Shown: positions 56,085 through 63,755 of the stretch, one piece after another
Layout: the number at the start of each line of letters is the position of its first letter
Numbering within the stretch: the stretch's first letter is position 1
Assembly (NCBI GenBank): GCA_938021205.1
Contig: CALIGI010000048.1
Coordinates: 1-63,789 of the forward strand
Reading direction: 5' to 3'
DNA from: an uncultured Pseudanabaenaceae cyanobacterium
GTDB taxonomy: Bacteria; Cyanobacteriota; Cyanobacteriia; PCC-9006; JAAUQQ01
Length of the DNA stretch: 63,789 nucleotides
Notes under the pieces: generated by a model
The model's database searches: none
What the model was told of the DNA's origin: nothing
The model's input: only the letters and a program-made list of their open reading frames with translations
Translations under genes and position numbers: made by a program

Positions 56085-57708
56085 GGAAGTTAGCAGTTAA
56101 GAGGCAATTGAATGGCGGTCTTATTACTGCATCTGCTGAGGGAGTTGAACGGGGGAGGGCTTAGAAATGCCAGGACCACGCGACTCTCAATTCCGTCGGG
56201 CCCCAATTGAATGAGGCCTAATTATGCATAGCTAACTTAAACTGTGAGCGATCGCAAAATCGCTTTAGTCTTTGCTAGGCCTAAGCCTAAGAAGCTATTT
56301 CTCTATGTTCTTTGCTGAAATTTCCGGATTCTTATCAGCTTAGAAGTAAAGATTGCTATGCATAGGTAGATGCAGAATAGAAGTAAAAATAGAGAAGCTT
56401 TTGACCTCTATGTGAAAAGGCCTAAAGTCGAATTAATCTATTTTTAGATGACTTAATGATGTGATTTCATCAAGTCAATTCGATTGAGATAAGGGAGTTT
56501 GGGCGGCTTGAAAGCCTATCTCTCCGAGATGATTGATGGAGAATTTCTTTTCCACCGATAGAAGCATTCTGAAATCGCTAAAAGCTTTAACAGTCTTCGT
56601 AGTTTAATAATTCCCTGTGTAAAGTGAAAATCACATGCAGGTGGTCAGTCGCGGGATCGATCAGAGGTCTCAAACGCATCACTGGCTTGCACGGTATGCT
56701 TCGCTACCCCAGGTCTCTATCATGGCTTTTGAGTTTTATGCTATCCAGATGATTTTTACGGAAAACGCAAAAATCTGGCTACTGTGAATCACCCAGATAT
56801 GGTTTTAAGCGATGTGATGATGCTTTCTGGCGAATGGGTCAGAGCCTGTATTAATAGAGGGGAGATCGCCCCCTTCTATGTTTGTAAGCTGGCTGATCCG
56901 TCTGGAAAGTAAGTCCTGAAGGTTGATCGACTTGAGCTTGATGATTTGAGCTCATTCACTTGGCTGGGGGAGGAAAACTAAGGGTCGTGCTGTGTGCCCA
57001 TCGCGTCTGGCGAGTCGAAAATATAAGGCGAGGGAGCCATCCTGGACCGTCTGTACTGATTTTGGAGCTGATTTGAGCTGATTGCGATCGCGATTCCCTG
57101 TGGTGTTACGCAGGAGATGCGGCATTTTCCCCGTAAGGCTTTGGAATCATCCAGGGTAGTTCTACTGTGATGAAGATCCCGCTTGGTAGAATGCTGGCTG
57201 GCTCCATGACTGCTTCCAGGGCTGGTGGATCGAGAGGCGATCGCTGCTGGGCATCGTTTCCTTCCGGGGCATTTCGGTGGGTTTGGATAATCGTTAGGAG
57301 GAGACGTTCTCTCGTGACGCTCTCGTGGGCTTAGAAGCTTGGGGCTCTGCTTTGGGGCGTGGGATGTCCGGACGGGGATTGGTCCTTCCATAGATTCCTA
57401 GGAAGGCTTTTAGTTTTGCTTTACAATCTTGTCAACTTGCATTGATCCCAGGCCTTCGATCTTGGGGAGATGAGTCTGAAACTAGGTCGCGATACGTTGT
57501 TTGGGATGACTTCGAGAGATTGAAGGGGCCTTTCATGCGATCGCCCATCTATAACGTGCGCCATCCTTGGAACCCAGTCATTGGAACTCTAAGGGCTTCT
57601 GGATTGCCGTAGCTAACCCTTGGCATTGCAGCTCTGGGTGGTTGTTTCGATGCTTAACCTGTCGATCCCGTTTTGTCCGCTGCCCCCTCCGCATTCAGGT
57701 GAATCTGT
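56085..57708. other. 1.6-kb AT-rich spacer before the secreted-protein cluster
   Basis: No frame is convincing. A 137-codon minus-strand frame (56978-57391) is basic and Ser/Pro-rich and looks like chance. The palindrome TATGCATA occurs twice, at 56223-56230 and 56357-56364, the second inside CTATGCATAG. The region is AT-richer than the flanks, and the cluster's promoter must lie in its lower part. The promoter of the plus-strand branching-enzyme gene lies at the other end. Confidence 0.5.
56223..56364. promoter_or_regulatory. Two TATGCATA palindromes upstream of the DUF11 cluster
   Basis: TATGCATA at 56223-56230 and again at 56357-56364, 134 bp apart, upstream of the 847-residue gene (start 56084). 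Paired palindromes suit binding of a dimeric regulator. Chance cannot be excluded in AT-rich DNA. Confidence 0.3.
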
Positions 57709-59292
57709 ATGAGCTTAGGCTACGTCGCCCTCGTCCTCCATGCCCACTTACCCTTTGTGCGGCACCCTGAAAGCGACTACGTCCTCGAGGAGGAGTGGCT
57801 GCATGAAGCGATTATTGAGACCTATGTGCCGCTGTTGCACATGTTTGAGGGGCTCAAGCGGGACGGCATCGACTTTAAGATGACCATGAGCATGACGCCC
57901 CCCTTGGTGTCGATGCTGCGGGATGAGCTGCTCCAGGACCGATTTGACCATTACCTCGGCATGTTGCTGGAGCTGGTCAAGAAAGAGGTGGTGCGTAATG
58001 AGCACAATGGCCATGTCAAATATTTGGCAGAGTATTACGTCGAAGAATTCGGCAAGGTTAAAGCCACTTGGGAGCGCTATGACCGCGATCTCGTGGGTGC
58101 TTTCCGCCAGTTTCTAGAGAGTGGCAATCTGGAAATCATTACCTGCGGGGCTACCCACGGTTATCTGCCGTTGATGCAGATGTATCCCCAGGCGGTGTGG
58201 GCTCAGCTCCAGGTAGCCTGCGAAAGCTACGAAGAGAACTTTGGCCGGGCACCCAAGGGGATTTGGCTGCCGGAATGTGCCTACTACGATGGTTTAGAGC
58301 GTCAGGTGGCTGATGCGGGCCTGCGCTACTTCCTGACTGATGGCCATGGCTTGCTTTACGCCAAGCCTCGTCCCCGCTTTGGCTCCTACGCTCCCATCTT
58401 TACTGAGTCTGGGGTGGCGGTGTTTGGCCGGGATCATGAGTCTTCCCAGCAGGTCTGGTCCTCTAAGGTGGGCTATCCCGGTGCGGCGGAGTATCGCGAG
58501 TTCTACAAAGACTTGGGCTGGGATGCGGAGTATGAGTACATCAAGCCGTACATCATGCCTAACGGCCAGCGCAAGAATACGGGCGTTAAATATCACAAAA
58601 TCACAGGTAAGGACAGCCACGAGAAGGAACTCTATGATCCTTACTGGGCCAAGGAGAAGTCAGCGGACCATGCGGCTAACTTCATGCACAATCGCGAGCA
58701 GCAGGTTGGGCATCTCCGTGAGCTGATGCAGCGAGCTCCCCTGGTGGTGTCGCCCTATGATGCCGAGCTGTTTGGTCATTGGTGGTATGAGGGACCTTGG
58801 TTCCTGGACTACTTCTTCCGTAAGTCTTGGTATGACCAAAGCACCTACGATATGACTCACCTGGCGGAATACCTCCAGATGAATCCGACTCAGCAGGTGG
58901 CGCGGCCTTCTCAGTCTAGCTGGGGCTATAAGGGCTTCCATGAATATTGGTTGAATGAGACCAACTCCTGGGTTTACCCCCATCTGCACAAGATTGCGGA
59001 GCGGATGATCGAGCTAGCCAAGCGGGAGCCTAGTGATGATTTGGAATGGCGGGCGTTGAATCAGGCGGCGCGGGAGGTGCTGCTGGCGCAGTCTTCAGAT
59101 TGGGCGTTCATTATGCGGACGGGGACGATGGTGCCCTATGCGGTGCGGCGTACGAAGTCCCATGTGCAGCGGTTCCACAAGATCTATGAGGATGTCTTGA
59201 AGGGGGAGCTAGATTCGGGTTGGTTGGAGAAGGTGGAGAAGATTGACAACATTTTCCCCAATATCAATTACCGGGTTTATCGGCCTTTGTAA
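57709..59292 (+). CDS. GH57-type glycoside hydrolase / 1,4-alpha-glucan branching enzyme-like (DUF1957)
   Basis: The 527-residue protein matches the GH57 branching enzyme-type domain with a C-terminal DUF1957 region. It begins MSLGYVALVLHAHLPFVRHP, where HAHLPF is the family's first conserved motif. The nucleophile motif is WLPECAYY (Glu near residue 190), and the second acid lies in SPYDAELFGHWWYEG (Asp near 353). Such enzymes form alpha-1,6 branches in glycogen or maltodextrins, a storage role in cyanobacteria. Starts at ATG 57709. A hairpin-rich repeat follows the stop. It is followed by a membrane glycosyltransferase with no obvious functional link. Confidence 0.92.
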   Translation: MSLGYVALVLHAHLPFVRHPESDYVLEEEWLHEAIIETYVPLLHMFEGLKRDGIDFKMTMSMTPPLVSMLRDELLQDRFDHYLGMLLELVKKEVVRNEHNGHVKYLAEYYVEEFGKVKATWERYDRDLVGAFRQFLESGNLEIITCGATHGYLPLMQMYPQAVWAQLQVACESYEENFGRAPKGIWLPECAYYDGLERQVADAGLRYFLTDGHGLLYAKPRPRFGSYAPIFTESGVAVFGRDHESSQQVWSSKVGYPGAAEYREFYKDLGWDAEYEYIKPYIMPNGQRKNTGVKYHKITGKDSHEKELYDPYWAKEKSADHAANFMHNREQQVGHLRELMQRAPLVVSPYDAELFGHWWYEGPWFLDYFFRKSWYDQSTYDMTHLAEYLQMNPTQQVARPSQSSWGYKGFHEYWLNETNSWVYPHLHKIAERMIELAKREPSDDLEWRALNQAAREVLLAQSSDWAFIMRTGTMVPYAVRRTKSHVQRFHKIYEDVLKGELDSGWLEKVEKIDNIFPNINYRVYRPL

Positions 59293-59304
59293 AAAAGGTT
59301 AATA

Positions 59305-59425
59305 CCTGGGTAGGGGGAGGGGTTCCCTGCCCAGGGATGATATTGGTTGTCGATTTGGTTGTGTGATGCGATCGCATTGCATCGGACAGGTGGCGTTGCA
59401 TAGGGCGGGCGGGATGACCCCGCCC
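59305..59425. repeat. Hairpin-rich intergenic block
   Basis: CCTGGGTAGGG (59305-59315) pairs with CCCTGCCCAGG (59325-59335) apart from one wobble. GGGCGGG (59407-59413) pairs with CCCGCCC (59419-59425). The block fills most of the gap between the branching-enzyme-like gene and the glycosyltransferase gene, with a HIP1 octamer between the two hairpins. It resembles intergenic repeats of GC-rich type found in cyanobacteria. No T-run follows either stem. Confidence 0.55.
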
Positions 59426-59465
59426 CTACCGGCGTTGGGGGATTGGTGACGTAGGGAAAAGATAG

Positions 59466-61382
59466 ATGGGGCGACGGAATGGGTTGGCGCTGCTGGCTTG
59501 GGTGCTGGTGGGGGCGGGGCTGCGGTTTTGGCAGTTGGATACAAAGACGCCCTGGAGTGATGAATGGGCGACGTTGGTCTTTAGTTTGGGCCACAGCTTT
59601 AAGACGATTCCGTTGGATCAGTTGCTGTCGCTGGATGAGTTGTTGGCGATCGCCCGTCTCGACGATGCTTCTGTGTCAGAGGGGCTAGGCCAGGTGTGGC
59701 GGTACTTGATGACGGAGAGTACCCATCCGCCGCTGTATTTTTGGCTGATGCACTTGTGGCTGAGGCTTTGGCAGGTTCCGGGGGAGCTGGTGGGGCTGGG
59801 CGTGGCGCGATCGCTGAGTGCGTTGCTGGGCGTCACCGGGATTCCCGCTGCCTATGGTTTGGGGTATTGGGTCATGGCGGGGGCGCGATCGGCTCAGCGC
59901 CATCGGGTTGCTTTGGCGGCGGCGGCGTTGATGGCGCTGTCGCCCTTTGGGGTGTATTTAGCCCAGGAGGCGCGACATTACACGCTCGCTCTGTTGTGGG
60001 TGATGGCGAGTTTGGGCTGTTTTGTGGTGGCCTGGAAGGCGTTGCGTGGGGGCGGGCAAAGGCAGGATCCCCCCAGCCCCCTTGGGAAGGGGGAGAGCAG
60101 TCAAAAGAGGCCAATGGCTGTTCAAGCTTCCCCCTTCCCAAGGGGGATGGAGGGGGATCGGTTGCGGCTAAGCTGGTCGATTACGCTGCTCTGGGTTGCA
60201 GTCAATGGGTTGGGGTTGGCGACCCATTATTTTGTGGGGTTGCTGCTGGCGGCGGAGGGTTTGGCGCTGGCAGGGCTCATTGCCATGGGGTGGTTTGCTG
60301 GCAAGGTTGCAATGCAGCCGGTCTCTGGGGTCAAGCCGTTAAGCCTCAGCAGAGTTGCTTCTCGGCAGGTGAGGGGCGCGGCGGATTTTGGGGACGGAGT
60401 GGCGGTGAAATTGATCATAGTGGGGGGGGGAGCCTTATTGGCTGCAGTGCCCTGGCTGCCGTTTTGGCTGGATATTCCCGGCGATCGCCTCACAGAATGG
60501 ATTAGCCAAGACGTTTCTCTACTAGAGCGTTGGGTGATGCCGTTACTACGGCTGGGGGCCTGGCTGATGAGTATGGTCATGTTGCTGCCGGTGGAGCAGG
60601 TTCCAGTGGGACTGGCGGTGTTATCTGGATTGGGGCTGTTGATGGCAGGGCTGTGGTTATTGCCACACTTGGGCCGTAGCTTGAGGCAGCAGATGGCGGG
60701 GGCGGGGCCAACTCCAAGCCTGGCGGTGGAGGCTTTGCTGGCAGTCGAGGGGGCGGGGCTGTTGTTGGTGTTGGCGGCAATCTATTTGTGGCAAAAGGAT
60801 TTAAGTTTAGCGACACGATATTTCTTTGTGTTTTTACCGGGGACAGTGTTGTTGATTGCGATGGCCTTCGCCAGGCTGAAGCGGCGGGAAGCGATCGCGT
60901 TGCTCTTGCTCCTGGGGTTTGTGGGCAGTCTTGCGGTAACCACTGGCTATGCATTTCAAAAGCCTGATCGACCGGATTTGCTGATTCAAGCTATTGCCTT
61001 AGATTCCCAAAATGATCCTCGCTTGCAGACTGATGCTGCAGAGATTGCGTCACCCGTGATTTCGACCTTTTATAAAACCCATGAGCAATTAAGCGAAATG
61101 CTGGCGGTGGCTTGGGAGTTACATCGCCAGGGAGATGATCAGACGCAGTTCCTAATTGCAGAGCGGAAGTCGGAAATTATCCAGAATACACTGACTTATC
61201 TGCGGGCTGTGGCATCCCATGAAAGGCCTTTTATTGTCTGGGAGTTTAACTTGACCATGGCGGTGGATTTTCCGGCCTTTGGCTGTGCTTTGAATGATGA
61301 TCAACCCTTTGGGCGAGTGCCGGGTTATCGTTATCGAGCTCATCTCTGTCTTGACCTCGAGACAGATGGGCGATCAAAGTGA
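59466..61382 (+). CDS. Membrane glycosyltransferase-like protein (GT39/PMT family-like), with an inserted palindromic element
   Basis: The 638-residue protein has about ten hydrophobic segments. The first periplasmic loop carries the TPWSDEWATL motif near residue 30, the acidic signature of GT39/ArnT-like sugar transferases that use a lipid-linked sugar. The N-terminal layout (LRFWQLDTKTPWSDEW) fits that family. Residues about 200-232 (QDPPSPLGKGESSQKRP... and PFPRGMEGD) come from a 94-bp inverted-repeat element inserted in frame in a loop between helices. Transmembrane coding resumes immediately after it, so the insertion seems tolerated. A C-terminal soluble domain follows (from about residue 510). 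The AlkB gene starts 3 bp after the stop. Substrate unknown. Confidence 0.78.
   Translation: MGRRNGLALLAWVLVGAGLRFWQLDTKTPWSDEWATLVFSLGHSFKTIPLDQLLSLDELLAIARLDDASVSEGLGQVWRYLMTESTHPPLYFWLMHLWLRLWQVPGELVGLGVARSLSALLGVTGIPAAYGLGYWVMAGARSAQRHRVALAAAALMALSPFGVYLAQEARHYTLALLWVMASLGCFVVAWKALRGGGQRQDPPSPLGKGESSQKRPMAVQASPFPRGMEGDRLRLSWSITLLWVAVNGLGLATHYFVGLLLAAEGLALAGLIAMGWFAGKVAMQPVSGVKPLSLSRVASRQVRGAADFGDGVAVKLIIVGGGALLAAVPWLPFWLDIPGDRLTEWISQDVSLLERWVMPLLRLGAWLMSMVMLLPVEQVPVGLAVLSGLGLLMAGLWLLPHLGRSLRQQMAGAGPTPSLAVEALLAVEGAGLLLVLAAIYLWQKDLSLATRYFFVFLPGTVLLIAMAFARLKRREAIALLLLLGFVGSLAVTTGYAFQKPDRPDLLIQAIALDSQNDPRLQTDAAEIASPVISTFYKTHEQLSEMLAVAWELHRQGDDQTQFLIAERKSEIIQNTLTYLRAVASHERPFIVWEFNLTMAVDFPAFGCALNDDQPFGRVPGYRYRAHLCLDLETDGRSK
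60066..60159. repeat. Palindromic element inserted within the glycosyltransferase gene
   Basis: The left arm (60066-60098, beginning GATCCCCCCAGCCCCCTTGG) and the right arm (60126-60159) are near-perfect reverse complements, with a 27-bp spacer. The composition resembles the CCCCCTT/AAGGGGG core of the intergenic elements at 1882 and 35593. It is read through in frame by the host gene. Confidence 0.85.
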
Positions 61383-61385
61383 TCT

Positions 61386-62015
61386 ATGACTGCTGATCAT
61401 GGAGGGAGGTTACAGATCCAGCAATTTGACTTGCCCGATGGAAATGTTCGTTTTGATCCAGATTTCCTATCCTTGGGAGAGGCCGATCAATGTCTGGAGC
61501 TGCTGTTGAGGGAGATTGATTGGCAGCAAAAAAGCATCAAGCTGTTTGGGAAGACGATTCCCCAGCCGCGTTTAGTGGCTTGGTATGGCGACCCTGGAGC
61601 AAGTTATACCTATTCGGGATTGACCTGGGAGCCGCTGGGCTGGACGGAGGGATTGCGATCGCTTAAGTCTCAAGTGGAGGCATCAGTGGCTTCAATGCTG
61701 GGGCAGACGGTCAAATTCAATAGCGTGTTATTGAACCTCTATCGCGATGGTCAGGACAGTATGGGGTGGCATAGTGATGATGAGCCTGAGCTGGGGTGTA
61801 ATCCGGCGATCGCCTCGGTGAGCTTGGGGGCGACGCGACGATTTGCCTTGCAGCATAAGCGGCACAAAGCGTTGAAGCAGAAAATTGACCTGAGCCATGG
61901 GAGTCTGCTGGTGATGGCGGGTGAGACGCAGCACCATTGGAGGCATCAGGTTGCAAAAACAACCAAGGTGCAGGAGCCAAGGGTGAATCTAACGTTTCGA
62001 TACGTCATAGTTTGA
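61386..62015 (+). CDS. AlkB-like 2-oxoglutarate/Fe(II) dioxygenase
   Basis: The 209-residue protein has the AlkB iron ligands and 2-oxoglutarate arginine: GWHSDDEPELG (His and Asp of HxD), the later QHHWRHQV (third His) and RVNLTFRYV (Arg). A pattern SVSLGATRRFALQHK is characteristic of AlkB-type DNA/RNA demethylases, which remove alkyl lesions oxidatively. The start is ATG 61386, 3 bp after the glycosyltransferase stop, so the two are co-transcribed. The size is typical of short AlkB homologues. Repair of alkylated bases is the expected function, but other substrates are possible. Confidence 0.9.
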   Translation: MTADHGGRLQIQQFDLPDGNVRFDPDFLSLGEADQCLELLLREIDWQQKSIKLFGKTIPQPRLVAWYGDPGASYTYSGLTWEPLGWTEGLRSLKSQVEASVASMLGQTVKFNSVLLNLYRDGQDSMGWHSDDEPELGCNPAIASVSLGATRRFALQHKRHKALKQKIDLSHGSLLVMAGETQHHWRHQVAKTTKVQEPRVNLTFRYVIV

Positions 62016-62093
62016 CGATCTTGTGTAAGGGAATTCCCAGAATTAAAACATCTAACCTCCGTTTAATAGCGCTTGGAATAACTCTCCGAACCA

Positions 62094-62217
62094 CCTGGGG
62101 ATAAATCCCCAGGCTAAGAGCGAAAGCCCACTAAAGTGGGCTGAAATCCAATAGCTTAAGGCTGTTCAGTCCGTTTTAACGGACTTGAGTTTTGAGCTGT
62201 GAACTTTAGCTCACAGC
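62094..62217. repeat. Cluster of four hairpins
   Basis: Four perfect stems occur in a row: CCTGGGGAT/ATCCCCAGG (62094-62113), AGCCCACT/AGTGGGCT (62125-62142), AGTCCGTT/AACGGACT (62168-62185) and GCTGTGA/TCACAGC (62196-62217). The loops are 2-8 nt. Such multi-hairpin blocks are typical of repeated noncoding elements in cyanobacteria, often near IS200/IS605-type genes. Confidence 0.75.
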
Positions 62218-62451
62218 AGCCAGACGAAGCCACACTGGCAAGGGGTGAATACAGCTCCGTTCATCGAACTGTTTGACTTCGGATACTGTATGCCTAGGAA
62301 GTCCTTCAGTCCCATTCGAACCTTCCCCGATGAACCCACTCACGACGCTGTTGTCTCTAGTTTTGATGACTCTCTCAGGGAGTTCTAAGGTGGCGTTCAG
62401 CTAACTCCTAGCCTGGTAGGGGTTAATAAGACATACGACTAACACCACACC

Positions 62452-62485
62452 GGGAGCCGGAGCATTTTGCTTGGCTCCCTTTTTT
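62452..62485 (+). terminator. Strong intrinsic terminator without an obvious gene
   Basis: GGGAGCC and GGCTCCC pair over 7 bp with a 14-nt loop, followed by six T. The nearest upstream plus-strand gene, AlkB, ends 437 bp earlier, so it may end a noncoding transcript rather than the AlkB mRNA. Confidence 0.8.
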
Positions 62486-62526
62486 ATGATTGATGGTTTT
62501 CTGACAGGACTGAGCCCTGAACATTT

Positions 62527-62712
62527 TCAAGATGTAGCTCTTGCCGCTGAAAACATAAGCAGCTCGCTGTCAAAACGCCACACTCCCGCCCCCCCCAGTG
62601 CAGGATAAATCGGTAGGCGGGGTAATAACAAACTCGTGATATCAATTTCAATCGCTAGATCTGGCGGCGGGTCAGAGGCTAGCTCAAAGAAGCCCTCGAT
62701 GTTGAGCAACAT
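62527..62712 (-). pseudogene. Fragment of a Uma2-type (DUF820) endonuclease gene
   Basis: The 61-codon frame reads DPPPDLAIEIDITSLLLPRL followed by YPALGGAGVWRFDSELL. The pattern PPPDLxxEIDxTS...YxALGxxxVWRxD is characteristic of Uma2-family PD-(D/E)xK-type proteins, where EIDITS holds an active-site Asp/Glu region. Uma2 proteins are usually about 180-200 residues; here only the middle remains, and the frame ends soon after VWRFD. It is therefore a decayed remnant. Uma2 genes are abundant and frequently degraded in cyanobacteria. Confidence 0.7.
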
Positions 62713-62743
62713 CAGGGGGCTAAAGTCAAAACTTGAGCTGAGA

Positions 62744-62950
62744 TTACTCCTCGTCTTCTTCGCTCTTAGGCACGTAGGTGGACTTCACCTCTAGCTCCTC
62801 CAAATGTGTGCCATCCACATTGGACGGTGCATCGATGAGGAGGCAGCGGGCTTGCCGGGTCTTGGGGAAAGCGATGGTGTCGCGGATGGGCTCATAGCCG
62901 GTCATGAGCATGACAATGCGATCCAAACTGAAAGCGCTGAGACACAACAC
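62744..62950 (-). pseudogene. aspS: C-terminal fragment of aspartyl-tRNA synthetase
   Basis: The frame of 68 codons carries [20 protein letters not shown], then [20 protein letters not shown] and [12 protein letters not shown]. That is the class II synthetase motif 3 (GLDRxVML) and the C-terminal end of AspRS, ending at its natural stop. Upstream of [12 protein letters not shown] the similarity stops abruptly at about 62935-62940, and a stop codon (TAG) precedes the frame. Only about one tenth of the roughly 600-residue enzyme is left, so this is a fragment left by a rearrangement. A complete aspS must exist elsewhere for viability. Confidence 0.85.
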
Positions 62951-63023
62951 CTAAAACAGCCTGCCTCAAGCAGACCGCAGTACAATGCAAGGCAGAGATA
63001 ACTTATTCATCCGGCATAATGCT

Positions 63024-63668
63024 GTGGTACAACTTCAGCCCGCCCATGGACTGACGCGCAGTGAAGTCGAAGACCAATTTGGACTTCGTGAAGTGCTTGC
63101 TGAGCCGGATTTCTTTTCAGAGTGGCAACTCTCCCAACCGGAACTGATAGCGAGCCAACGTGAAGCTTTAGACCGTATTCGTAGCGAGTTTCTCTATCTC
63201 AGCAAATATCGAATGCTTGAAGACCTCGTCAAAATGGTCGTTATCTCACCGTTGCTCTCCATGGCTGGCTTTTATCGTCCTCCCATTAGACCCGTTTTAG
63301 AAAAGCGAGTTGATGTTGCCTTGCAAGATAGCGATCGCACTGTCTGGGGACGGATCGACATCTTAGGGCTTCAGCAAGATTTGTGGGTCAGCGTGATTGA
63401 ATCTAAGCAGGCTGGGTTTTCCCTCAAAGACGCGATCGCCCAAACTCTCTTTTATATGAGTGCGAATCCGAATCCAGAGCAACCCACTTTTGGGCTGGTA
63501 ACCAATGGCAGCCACTTTCGCTTTATCAAACTTGTTTCAGCGAAACCAAAACAATACGCACTCTCCACAGAGCTATCGATTCATCGTGAGACCAATGAAC
63601 TTTACTTAGTTTTGGCTGTTTTACAACGATTCGTTCAATTGGCCACAGCTCGTTCAGAGTCTCATTAA
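63024..63668 (+). CDS. Type I restriction R-subunit-like protein (HsdR_N-type nuclease domain)
   Basis: The protein has about 214 residues from GTG 63024 (MVQLQPAHGLTRSEV); the frame is open to an ATG at 62985. GRIDILGL followed by WVSVIESKQAG fits a PD-(D/E)xK core (Asp, then Glu-x-Lys), as in the N-terminal nuclease domain of HsdR. Further family-like segments are KMVVISPLLSMAGFYRPP, QTLFYMSANPNPEQPTFGLV and NELYLVLAVLQRF. The protein lacks the helicase part of HsdR, and no HsdS or HsdM is nearby. Many cyanobacteria carry such stand-alone genes, annotated as restriction endonuclease subunit R. Whether it cuts DNA is unknown. Confidence 0.85.
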   Translation: MVQLQPAHGLTRSEVEDQFGLREVLAEPDFFSEWQLSQPELIASQREALDRIRSEFLYLSKYRMLEDLVKMVVISPLLSMAGFYRPPIRPVLEKRVDVALQDSDRTVWGRIDILGLQQDLWVSVIESKQAGFSLKDAIAQTLFYMSANPNPEQPTFGLVTNGSHFRFIKLVSAKPKQYALSTELSIHRETNELYLVLAVLQRFVQLATARSESH

Positions 63669-63689
63669 AGGTACCTGCGCACTTTTGGC

Positions 63690-63755
63690 TAGAAACCGGG
63701 TGTTTGGCAGGAGCTTAAGGGAAGCGGCAGGGAGTGTTGCAAACACCCGGTTTCT
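63690..63755. repeat. 16-bp perfect inverted repeat with 34-nt spacer
   Basis: AGAAACCGGGTGTTTG and CAAACACCCGGTTTCT are exact reverse complements flanking a 34-nt spacer. It lies just after the restriction-like gene. Such GAAACCGGGT/ACCCGGTTTC palindromes recur in cyanobacterial intergenic DNA. Confidence 0.85.

Larger units (their letters stand above)
62016..62526. other. Hairpin-rich noncoding block ending in a strong terminator
   Basis: About 500 bp with at least four hairpins at its left side (see 62094-62217) and a GC-rich intrinsic terminator at 62452-62485. A 33-codon plus-strand frame (about 62289-62388, beginning MPRKSFSPIRTF) is open and could be the tail of a transposase or chance. 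On the minus strand a short frame (KRRLDVLILGIPLHKIVKL) reads across the left side. Together they suggest a decayed mobile element or a structured RNA. Confidence 0.5.

Noticed and set aside
56978..57391. 137-codon minus-strand frame before the branching-enzyme-like gene
   Set aside because: Basic, Ser/Pro-rich, no hydrophobic core or motif, and no ribosome site. Probably chance.
59696..60505. 269-codon Gly/Ala-rich frame overlapping the glycosyltransferase
   Set aside because: It is in another frame of a transmembrane-coding gene, rich in GGG/GAG codons, and has no start context or recognisable domain.
62305..62330. T-arm-like sequence GGTTCGAATGGG on the minus strand
   Set aside because: The flanking bases do not form a five-base T stem and no acceptor or anticodon arms could be placed, so it is not a tRNA.
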